A model generated the notes under the pieces. It ran no database searches and was not told the origin of the DNA. It saw only the letters and a program-made list of their open reading frames with translations. From Burkholderiaceae bacterium (lineage in GTDB: Bacteria; Pseudomonadota; Gammaproteobacteria; Burkholderiales; Burkholderiaceae), in NCBI GenBank assembly GCA_017998575.1, contig JAGOCV010000011.1, forward strand, positions 1 through 24,893: a stretch of DNA of 24,893 nt. Reading direction: 5' to 3'. Every line of letters begins with the position of its first letter. Position 1 is the first letter of the stretch. The translations under genes were made by a program, and so were the position numbers. This document shows positions 18,723 through 24,893 of the stretch, in pieces.

Positions 18723-19772
18723 ATGCACTTCGCTCTTTCAACCCGCTGGGGTCGTCGCCTGGGCTTCATGACGGCCATGGCGGCACTGGCCGTGGGCCTG
18801 CTGGCCGGCACGGGCGCGTCGGCCCAGACGGCCGTCAAGTTCTCGCTCAACTACAAGCCCGACGGCTCCAACGCGCCGTGGTTCCTGGCGCAGGAGCGCG
18901 GCTACTTCAAGGCGGCGGGGCTCGACGTGACGCTCGATTCGTCCAACGGCACCGGCGACGTGCTGGCCCGCCTGGGCAACAACTCGTATGACTTCGGCTT
19001 TGCCGATTCCAGCTCGCTGATCGAGTTCGCGGCGCGCAATCCGCAGCAGGCGCCGGTGGCCGTGCTGGCGCTGTATGCCAACAGCCCGCTGTCGGTGATC
19101 GCGCTGAAGAAGAGCGGCATCGCCAAGCCGCCCGACCTGGTGGGCAAGCGCGTGGGCGGGCCGGTGAGCGACGGGGCCTACCGCATGTTCCCGGCGTTCG
19201 CCAGGAAGTCGGGGGTCGATCTGACCAAAGTGAAGATCGAGAACGTGGACATCCGTGTGCGCGAGACGGTGCTGGCGCGTGGCGACGTGGATGCGGTCAC
19301 GGGCTTCGATTCGAGCGTGTGGTTCAACCTCAAGACCATGGGCCTCAAGCAGGACGACGTGGTGTTCCTGCGCTACGCCGACTTCGGGCTCGATCTGTAC
19401 GGCAACGCGCTGATGGTCTCGCGCCGGCTGCTGACCACGCAGCCCAAGGTGGTCGAGGCCTTCGTCAAGGCCACGGCCATGGGCTGGCGCGATGCGTTGG
19501 CCGATCCGGCCGCCGCCATCGAGGCGCTGGCCAAGCGCGATCCGCTGGTCAACAAGCCCATCGAAACCGAAAAGCTGCAGTGGCTGCTGAAGAACCAGAT
19601 CACCAGCCCCGCCACGCGCGCCACCGGCCTGGGCGCGGTCGATGCGGCCCGCCTGGCCAGCCAGATCGACACGGTGGCCGCCGCGTTCGACCTGCCGACC
19701 AAGCCCGCGCCCGATGCCGTCTACGACGGGCGCTTCCTGCCCGCCGCCGCCGACCGCAAGCTGCCGCAGTGA
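18723..19772 (+). CDS. ABC transporter substrate-binding protein, NMT1/THI5 (SsuA/ThiY) type
   Basis: A 349-aa periplasmic binding protein with a signal peptide (RRLGFMTAMAALAVGLLAGTGASAQ, cleavage near residue 34-35). The mature N-terminus KFSLNYKPDGSNAPWFLAQERGYFKAAGLDVTL is the standard start of the NMT1-like fold. Family members bind sulfonates, nitrate, taurine or pyrimidine precursors. Its start follows a GAGGGA ribosome site. It is the first gene of a forward operon, 10 bp before the dihydropyrimidinase gene, so it probably delivers that enzyme's substrate or a precursor. No permease or ATPase gene accompanies it in the window, which is unusual. Confidence 0.9.
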   Translation: MHFALSTRWGRRLGFMTAMAALAVGLLAGTGASAQTAVKFSLNYKPDGSNAPWFLAQERGYFKAAGLDVTLDSSNGTGDVLARLGNNSYDFGFADSSSLIEFAARNPQQAPVAVLALYANSPLSVIALKKSGIAKPPDLVGKRVGGPVSDGAYRMFPAFARKSGVDLTKVKIENVDIRVRETVLARGDVDAVTGFDSSVWFNLKTMGLKQDDVVFLRYADFGLDLYGNALMVSRRLLTTQPKVVEAFVKATAMGWRDALADPAAAIEALAKRDPLVNKPIETEKLQWLLKNQITSPATRATGLGAVDAARLASQIDTVAAAFDLPTKPAPDAVYDGRFLPAAADRKLPQ

Positions 19773-19782
19773 GGCGCGCCCC

Positions 19783-21207
19783 GTGACCCAGGACTTCGAC
19801 AGCGTCATCCACGGTGGCGAGGTGTTCACCGGCCAGGGCCTGGTGCGCTGCGACATCGGCATCCGCGGCGGGCGCATCGCCGCGCTGGCCGAGGGCATCG
19901 CGGGCGGGCGCACACGCTTCGATGCGGCCGGCCGCTGGGTGCTGCCCGGCGGCGTGGATGCGCACGTGCACGTGGACCAGCCGCCCAACCCCGGCAGCGC
20001 CGCGCGCGGGGCGCAGATGGCCGACGACTTCGAGAGCGGCAGCCGTTCGGCCGCGTTTGGCGGCACCACCACCATCATCCCGTTCGCGCCGCAGTTCAAG
20101 GGCCAGACGCTGCGCGACGCGTTGGCCGTCTACCACGCGCGGGCCGACGGGCGCTCGCATGTCGATTACGGCTTCCACATGATCGTGTCCGATCCGACCG
20201 AGGCCGTGCTCACGCAGGAGCTGCCGGCTCTGGTGGAGGAAGGCTACACCTCGGCCAAGATCTACCTCACCTACGAAGCGCTGCGCCTGTCGGACCGCCA
20301 GGTGCTCGACGTGCTCGACGCCTCGCGCGGCTGCGGCATGCTGACCATGGTGCATGCCGAGAATCTCGACTGCATCCTCTGGCTGACCGACCGGCTGGAA
20401 AAGCAGGGCAAGACCGAGCCCCGGCATCACGCCGATTCGCGGCCCATGCTGGTGGAGCGCGAAGCCACCTTCCGCGCCGTGGCGCTGGCCGAGCTGGCGG
20501 GCGCGCCGCTGCTGATCGTGCACGTGTCGGGGCGCGAGGCCATCGACGTGATCGGCCAGGCGCGCGCGCGGGGCCTGCCGGTGGTGGCCGAAACGTGTCC
20601 GCAATACCTGTTCCTCTCCACCGACGACCTGCATGGCGACGAAGGCGCCAAGTGCATGTGCAGCCCGCCGCCGCGTGCGAAGGAAAACGCGCCCTTCGTG
20701 TGGCGTGGGCTGCAGAACGGCGCGCTGTCGCTGGTGTCGTCGGACCATGCGCCGTACCGCTTCGACGACACCGGCAAGCTCAAATACGGGCCGCGCGCTT
20801 CGTTCCGCTTCATCGCCAACGGCATCCCGGGGGTGGAAACGCGCATGCCGCTGCTGTTCTCCGAAGGCGTGATGGCCGGGCGGCTGACGCTGGCCGAGTT
20901 CGTGGAGCTGTGCTGCACCGCGCCGGCGCGCCTCTATGGCCTGCTGCCGCACAAGGGCCAGATCGCCATCGGCGCGGACGCCGACCTGGCGCTGTGGGAT
21001 CCGCACCGCAAGACAGTCATCGACAACGCGCTGCTGCATCACAACGTGGACTACACGCCCTACGCCGGCATGGACGTCACAGGCTGGCCCACGCACGTGT
21101 GGCTGCGCGGCGAGCTGGTGTGCGCCGATGGCGAGCTGCGGGGCCGGCCGGGGCAGGGACGCTTCTTGCGGCGCGGGCGGCATGGCATTGCGCTGAGGTC
21201 GGCATGA
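19783..21207 (+). CDS. Dihydropyrimidinase/hydantoinase family amidohydrolase
   Basis: A 474-aa cyclic amide hydrolase that opens a hydantoin or dihydropyrimidine-type ring to an N-carbamoyl acid. All expected metal ligands of the dinuclear centre are visible: H61 and H63 in DAHVHVD, the lysine to be carboxylated K159 in SAKIYLTY, H191 in MVHAEN, H247 in IVHVSG and D321 in SSDHAPY. Length and layout match D-hydantoinases. The GTG start lies 10 bp after the binding-protein stop, and the stop overlaps the DUF1445 start (ATGA), so the two are translationally coupled. The natural substrate is not determined. No N-carbamoyl amino acid amidohydrolase is present to complete a standard pyrimidine or hydantoin route. 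Confidence 0.92.
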   Translation: MTQDFDSVIHGGEVFTGQGLVRCDIGIRGGRIAALAEGIAGGRTRFDAAGRWVLPGGVDAHVHVDQPPNPGSAARGAQMADDFESGSRSAAFGGTTTIIPFAPQFKGQTLRDALAVYHARADGRSHVDYGFHMIVSDPTEAVLTQELPALVEEGYTSAKIYLTYEALRLSDRQVLDVLDASRGCGMLTMVHAENLDCILWLTDRLEKQGKTEPRHHADSRPMLVEREATFRAVALAELAGAPLLIVHVSGREAIDVIGQARARGLPVVAETCPQYLFLSTDDLHGDEGAKCMCSPPPRAKENAPFVWRGLQNGALSLVSSDHAPYRFDDTGKLKYGPRASFRFIANGIPGVETRMPLLFSEGVMAGRLTLAEFVELCCTAPARLYGLLPHKGQIAIGADADLALWDPHRKTVIDNALLHHNVDYTPYAGMDVTGWPTHVWLRGELVCADGELRGRPGQGRFLRRGRHGIALRSA

Positions 21208-22037
21208 GTGGACCGCGCGGCACACCGGCTGGCGTGGCGGGCCCGCGCGCTGCGCGCAGCCCCGCGCTTACACCGCAGGCCATCCGGCAGGCCGCGCGCG
21301 AGGGGCGGGGCGCACTCACCTCGGGCCTGGCGCCTGGCTGGCTGCAGGGCAACCTGGTGGTGCTGCCGGCGGCGTGGGCCGACGAATTCGCGGAGTTCTG
21401 CCGTCGCAACGCCGGGCCGCTGCCGCTGATGGCCGTGGGCGCACCCGGCGATCCGTGGCTGCCCACGCTGGGCACCGACGTGGACGTGCGGCGCGACCTG
21501 GGCGGCTATCAGCTGTGGCAGCACGGCGTGCTGGCCGGCGAGCCCTCGCACCTGATGGACCTGTGGCGGCCCGACGACGTGGCCCTGGTACTGGGCTGCT
21601 GGTTCTCGCAGGAAGCGCAGCTGGCCCAGGCGGGTGTGCGCCTGCGCCACGTCGAGCAGGGGATCCAGGGCGGACTGTTCCGCACGCGGCTGGACTGCGT
21701 GCCGGCCGGCCGCTTCGACGGGCCGGTGGTCGTCTCGGCCCGGCCCTTCGCCGATGACCAGGTGGACACGGTGGCGCGCCTGACCGCACAACTGCCGCTG
21801 GCGCACGGCGCGCCGCTGCATCGCGGCGATGGCGCGGCGCTGGGCATCGATGACCTGGCACGGCCGGACTTCGGCGAGCCGTTGCCGCCGCTGCCCGGCG
21901 AGACCATGCTGTACTGGGGCTGCGGCCTCACCGCCACCGAGGCGTTGCGCCGCGCGGGCGTGCCGCGGTACGTGACGCACCGCCCCGGCCGCATGCTGGT
22001 GACCGACCTGCGCGCGCTGCCGGCGGCGCCGGATTGA
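21204..22037 (+). CDS. DUF1445 / putative hydro-lyase (D-glutamate cyclase-like) family protein
   Basis: A 277-aa protein of the PF07286 family, annotated as putative hydro-lyase and related to part of mammalian D-glutamate cyclase. Family segments include RQAAREGRGALTSGLAPGWLQGNLVVLP at the N-terminus, DVALVLGCWFSQEAQLAQAGVRLRHVEQG in the middle and MLYWGCGLTATEALRRAG near the C-terminus. The ATG overlaps the stop of the hydrolase gene, the strongest coupling in the cluster, which suggests that it acts on the product or on the same class of compound. The reaction in this organism is not known. The N-terminal 20 residues are Ala/Pro/Gly-rich and may be disordered. Confidence 0.85.
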   Translation: MSGPRGTPAGVAGPRAARSPALTPQAIRQAAREGRGALTSGLAPGWLQGNLVVLPAAWADEFAEFCRRNAGPLPLMAVGAPGDPWLPTLGTDVDVRRDLGGYQLWQHGVLAGEPSHLMDLWRPDDVALVLGCWFSQEAQLAQAGVRLRHVEQGIQGGLFRTRLDCVPAGRFDGPVVVSARPFADDQVDTVARLTAQLPLAHGAPLHRGDGAALGIDDLARPDFGEPLPPLPGETMLYWGCGLTATEALRRAGVPRYVTHRPGRMLVTDLRALPAAPD

Positions 22038-22056
22038 ACACATCGAGGAGCACGAC

Positions 22057-22863
22057 ATGGATCTGGGCCTGGAAGGGAAACGCGCGCTGGTGCTGGGCGG
22101 CAACCGGGGCATCGGCCTGGGCATCGCGACCGCACTGGCGCGCGAGGGTGCGCACGTGGCAATCACGGGACGCGAAGAAGCGCGGCTTTCGCAGGCGGCG
22201 CAAGAGTTGCAGCGGGCGGCGCGGGACGCCGGCCGCCAGGCGGTGCAGGTCGAAGGCTGCAGCCTGGAGCTGGGCAACGCGGACGCCTTGCCCAGCTTCG
22301 TCGCACGTCTGGGCGAGCGCTTCGGGCCCATCGACATCCTGGTCAACAACACCGGCGGCCCCGACTACGGCGGCGCCAGCGGCCACAGCGCGCAGGCCTG
22401 GCGCACGGCGTTCGAAGAGATGGTGCTGCCCGTCATCGTGCTGACCGATCTGCTGCTGCCCGGCATGCGCAGGCGTGGCTGGGGCCGCATCCTCACCGTG
22501 GTGTCGTCGGGCGTGGTGCAACCGCTGCCGGTGCTGGGCATCTCCAACAGCCTGCGCAGCGCGCTGGTGCCGTGGTCGAAGACGCTGTCGGCCGAGGTGG
22601 CGGGGCAGGGCATCACGGCCAACATCCTGGTGCCCGGGCGCATCGACACCGAGCGCGTGCGACTGACCGACGAAGCCACCGCCAGCCGCGACGGCCTCAC
22701 GCCCGAGCAGGTGCGCCAGCGTTCCACCGGTGGCATTCCGATGGGGCGCTACGGCGATCCGGCCGAGTTCGGCGCGCTCGCCGCCTTCGTGGCCAGCGTG
22801 CCGGCGGCCTACATCACCGGCAGCATGCTGCGCTGCGACGGCGGCAACATCCGCTCGATCTGA
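22057..22863 (+). CDS. Atypical short-chain dehydrogenase/reductase family protein
   Basis: A 268-aa Rossmann-fold protein. The cofactor motif GGNRGIGLG is at residues 14-22, and the TGRE pattern after the second strand suggests NADP(H). NNTGGP replaces the usual NNAG, and SSG supplies the catalytic serine. Where YxxxK is expected the sequence reads ISNSL, so the catalytic Tyr and Lys are missing. This variant belongs to a recurring SDR clade related to 3-oxoacyl-ACP reductases (cd05344-like, from memory). It sits 19 bp after the DUF1445 gene in the same operon. It may catalyse a different reaction or bind a cofactor without classical dehydrogenase chemistry. Confidence 0.9.
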   Translation: MDLGLEGKRALVLGGNRGIGLGIATALAREGAHVAITGREEARLSQAAQELQRAARDAGRQAVQVEGCSLELGNADALPSFVARLGERFGPIDILVNNTGGPDYGGASGHSAQAWRTAFEEMVLPVIVLTDLLLPGMRRRGWGRILTVVSSGVVQPLPVLGISNSLRSALVPWSKTLSAEVAGQGITANILVPGRIDTERVRLTDEATASRDGLTPEQVRQRSTGGIPMGRYGDPAEFGALAAFVASVPAAYITGSMLRCDGGNIRSI

Positions 22864-22888
22864 AGACCCACCCGCCGAGAAAACCGAC

Positions 22889-23317
22889 ATGCCACTGACC
22901 ACACCCACCGTCCGCCTCACCCACGAAGGCGCCACTCTGATGATGGCCGCCGCCGTCGCGCGTGCCACGGCCATGGGCCGGCCGCAATGCATCGCCATCG
23001 TGGACGAGGGCTGCAACCTGCTGGCTTACCTGCGCATGGACGGCGCCAAGGTGCTCTCGCGCGAATCGGCCACGCGCAAGGCGATGACGGCGGCGTCCAG
23101 CCGCACGGCCACGGGCACCACGCCCGAGGGCCTGGACACACGGCTGGCGCTGGCCACCGCCGGGCAGGTGACCAACCTCAAGGGCGGCCTGCCGGTCGTG
23201 GTGCGCGGGCAGGTGGTGGGCGCTATCGGCGTGGGCTCGGGCACGGGCGACGAAGACGCCGAAGTGGCGCAGGCCGCGCTCGATGCATTGGCCGAAGCAC
23301 TGGGCCGCGAGGCGTAG
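22889..23317 (+). CDS. GlcG/HbpS family protein
   Basis: A 142-aa protein of the PF03928 family. Recognisable segments are TLMMAAAVARATAMGRPQCIAIVDEGCNLLAYLRMDGA (about residues 12-49), a SRESATRKAMTAA helix, and the glycine-rich GGLPVVVRGQVVGAIGVGSGTGDEDAEVAQAALDAL end. Members are found with catabolic operons (glycolate, diols, aromatic compounds), and some bind haem, but their role is usually unclear. The ATG is 25 bp after the SDR stop. It is the last gene of the forward cluster. Confidence 0.9.
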   Translation: MPLTTPTVRLTHEGATLMMAAAVARATAMGRPQCIAIVDEGCNLLAYLRMDGAKVLSRESATRKAMTAASSRTATGTTPEGLDTRLALATAGQVTNLKGGLPVVVRGQVVGAIGVGSGTGDEDAEVAQAALDALAEALGREA

Positions 23318-23359
23318 AGCCGGGTACGGCGGCGCGTGCATGTGGCGCGTCGCCATCGC

Positions 23360-23378
23360 GGGCCGGGCCGGGCCGGGC
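23360..23378. repeat. Short GGGCC tandem tract
   Basis: Three full GGGCC units plus GGGC lie in the gap between the convergent glcG-like and epimerase genes. It is probably simple-sequence noise at this GC content, or a weak 3'-end structure. Confidence 0.4.
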
Positions 23379-23388
23379 GACTCGCGGC

Positions 23389-24369
23389 TCAGCCCAGCGC
23401 GCGGAAGAAATCGATCGTCTGCCGCAGGCCATCGTCGAGCGGGACGCGCGGCGCCCAGCCCAGCTGTTGCCCGGCGAGCGTGATGTCGGGCTGGCGTTGC
23501 ACCGGGTCGTCGCCAGGCAGGGGCCTGTGTTCGATGACCGAGGCCGATGCGGTCATCCGCAGCACCTGCCCGGCCAGCGCGCGGATCGTGATCTCGGCGG
23601 GGTTGCCCAGGTTGACCGGGCCGGTGAAGCCCTCCGCGCTGGCCATCAGCACGACCAGCCCTTCCACCAGGTCCGAGACATGGCAGAACGAGCGAGTCTG
23701 CGTGCCGCTGCCGTACACCGTCAGCGGCTCACCGCGCAGCGCCTGCACGATGAAGTTGGACACCACGCGGCCATCGTCGGGCTGCATGCGCGGTCCGTAG
23801 GTGTTGAAGATGCGCGCCACCTTGATGCGCACGCCGTGCTGCCGGTGGTAGTCGAAGAACAGCGACTCGGCACAGCGCTTGCCCTCGTCGTAGCACGAGC
23901 GGATGCCGATGGGATTGACCCGGCCCCAGTAGCCCTCGGGCTGCGGATGGACCTCGGGGTCGCCGTACACCTCGCTGGTGGAGGCCTGCAGGATGCGCGC
24001 GCCCGAGCGGCGTGCCAGCTCCAGCAGGTTCATGGCGCCCAGCACGCTGGTGCGCGTGGTCTGCAGCGGATCGCGCTGGTAGTGCACGGGCGATGCCGGG
24101 CAGGCGAGGTTGTAGATCTCGTCCACGGCCAGATCGAGCGGCGCGCAGACGTCGTGCAGCAGGAAATCGAACCGTGGATGCGCCAGCAGGTGCGCCACGT
24201 TCTCACGCGCGCCGGTGCTCAGGTCGTCCACGCACACCACGGCCGCGCCATCGTCCAGCAGCCGCTCGCACAGGTGCGAGCCCAGGAAACCGGCGCCGCC
24301 GGCGACCAGCACGCGGCGGGCCTGCAGCACGGCGTCACGGCGGCTGTCGGATGCGTCTCTCATGGCCAT
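23389..24369 (-). CDS. UDP-glucuronate decarboxylase-like NAD-dependent sugar epimerase/dehydratase
   Basis: A 326-aa extended SDR acting on nucleotide sugars. The NAD loop GAGFLG is at residues 25-30, followed by VDDLSTG (48-53). TSEVYGDP at 131-138 carries the acid residue E133, and the catalytic Tyr-Lys pair is Y160 and K164 in SCYDEGKR. The combination of [19 protein letters not shown] with SCYDEGKR is characteristic of UXS enzymes, which make UDP-xylose from UDP-glucuronate. The start could be this ATG or the one two codons later; no ribosome site decides it. It lies 16 bp downstream of the cytosine deaminase gene, probably on the same transcript, although no polysaccharide gene is nearby in the window. 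Confidence 0.9.
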   Translation of the reverse strand: MAMRDASDSRRDAVLQARRVLVAGGAGFLGSHLCERLLDDGAAVVCVDDLSTGARENVAHLLAHPRFDFLLHDVCAPLDLAVDEIYNLACPASPVHYQRDPLQTTRTSVLGAMNLLELARRSGARILQASTSEVYGDPEVHPQPEGYWGRVNPIGIRSCYDEGKRCAESLFFDYHRQHGVRIKVARIFNTYGPRMQPDDGRVVSNFIVQALRGEPLTVYGSGTQTRSFCHVSDLVEGLVVLMASAEGFTGPVNLGNPAEITIRALAGQVLRMTASASVIEHRPLPGDDPVQRQPDITLAGQQLGWAPRVPLDDGLRQTIDFFRALG

Positions 24370-24385
24370 ACGGGTGCAGGCGGCA

Positions 24386-24893
24386 TCAGCGCCGGCCAGC
24401 CGATTCCTGCCCGCACGCGTGGTGCCGCACGGGCATGACCGGCGCCGTCTCGGCCAGCAGCGCGCCGCGGCGGTAGACCTTGAGCCGGGCAGGCCGCAGG
24501 CGGATGGCCTCGACCACGTCGCGCGCCTGCAGCAACACGAAGCTGGCCTCGCAGCCCGGTGCCAGGCCCCAGTCGTCCAGGCCCATGACCCGGGCGCTGT
24601 GCGTCGTCACGGCGTCGAACGCGGCGCGGATGCCATCCTGGCTGGTCATCTGCGCCACGTGCAGGCCCATGTGGGCCACGTCGAGCATGTCGGCGTGGCC
24701 CAGCGGATACCACGGGTCCATCACGCAGTCGTGGCCGAAGGCGACGTTGACGCCGGCGGCCAGCAGCTCGGGCACGCGCGTCATGCCGCGCCGTCTGGGG
24801 TAGGTGTCGTGGCGGCCCTGCAGGGTGATGTTGATGAGCGGGTTGGCCACCACGTGTACCTGCGCCTCGGCGATCAGCGGGATCAGCTTGCTC
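24386..24893 (-). CDS. Cytosine deaminase-type amidohydrolase (partial, 5' end beyond window)
   Basis: The C-terminal 169 residues of an amidohydrolase very similar in pattern to E. coli CodA, which converts cytosine to uracil and also acts on related rings. The segment [28 protein letters not shown] is followed by [19 protein letters not shown] and [12 protein letters not shown]; the Asp in FGHD is the conserved metal and catalytic aspartate. The C-terminal small beta domain ([21 protein letters not shown]) is present. Substrates other than cytosine are possible (isoguanine, creatinine-like rings). Nearness to a dihydropyrimidinase-type cluster makes a role in N-heterocycle catabolism plausible, but it is on the opposite strand. 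Confidence 0.9.
   Translation of the reverse strand, partial: SKLIPLIAEAQVHVVANPLINITLQGRHDTYPRRRGMTRVPELLAAGVNVAFGHDCVMDPWYPLGHADMLDVAHMGLHVAQMTSQDGIRAAFDAVTTHSARVMGLDDWGLAPGCEASFVLLQARDVVEAIRLRPARLKVYRRGALLAETAPVMPVRHHACGQESAGRR

Overview
The window is chromosomal DNA of a high-GC betaproteobacterium, most likely from the Comamonadaceae (Acidovorax/Variovorax/Polaromonas-like). The grounds are the aerobic benzoyl-CoA (box) gene cluster, the GC-rich third codon positions that create long antisense shadow frames, and a triple-hairpin intergenic element of a kind I associate with that family. No integrase, transposase, CRISPR array or prophage gene is visible.

Region 1 (1-7064) is a benzoate catabolic island built around a divergent promoter at about 2777-2878. 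Leftward run a flavodoxin-like protein, benzoate-CoA ligase and a branched-chain-type periplasmic binding protein (cut by the window edge). Rightward run the benzoyl-CoA-responsive regulator BoxR, the ring-opening lyase BoxC and the di-iron epoxidase BoxB. Together they cover uptake, CoA activation, epoxidation and ring cleavage of benzoate. The reductase BoxA is not in the window. Two near-matches to the TGCA-N6-TGCA operator sit over the boxR promoter.

Region 2 (7120-12245) holds assorted genes: a small secreted protein, a secreted Gly/Ser/Ala-rich repeat protein, a 71-aa protein, tRNA-Pro(UGG), a nucleoside 2-deoxyribosyltransferase-like enzyme with a terminator, a NERD-nuclease/UvrD-type helicase and a YebC/YeeN-family protein.

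Region 3 (12305-17784) has a membrane 7TM/GGDEF-like protein with a degenerate active-site motif, and a TonB-dependent receptor behind a possible Fur box. The receptor's only apparent ATG is followed at once by an in-frame TAG. A MarR regulator with two identical-arm palindromes in its promoter precedes a DUF1398 protein.

Region 4 (17807-23317) looks like a catabolic cluster for a cyclic amide (hydantoin or dihydropyrimidine-like). It contains a divergent GntR/FCD regulator, an NMT1/THI5-type binding protein, a dihydropyrimidinase-family hydrolase overlapping a DUF1445 protein, an SDR lacking the usual Tyr/Lys pair, and a GlcG/HbpS-like protein. The substrate is unknown, and this is the best candidate for an undescribed pathway. 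Region 5 (23389-24893, minus strand) pairs a UDP-glucuronate decarboxylase-like enzyme with the C-terminal part of a cytosine deaminase.
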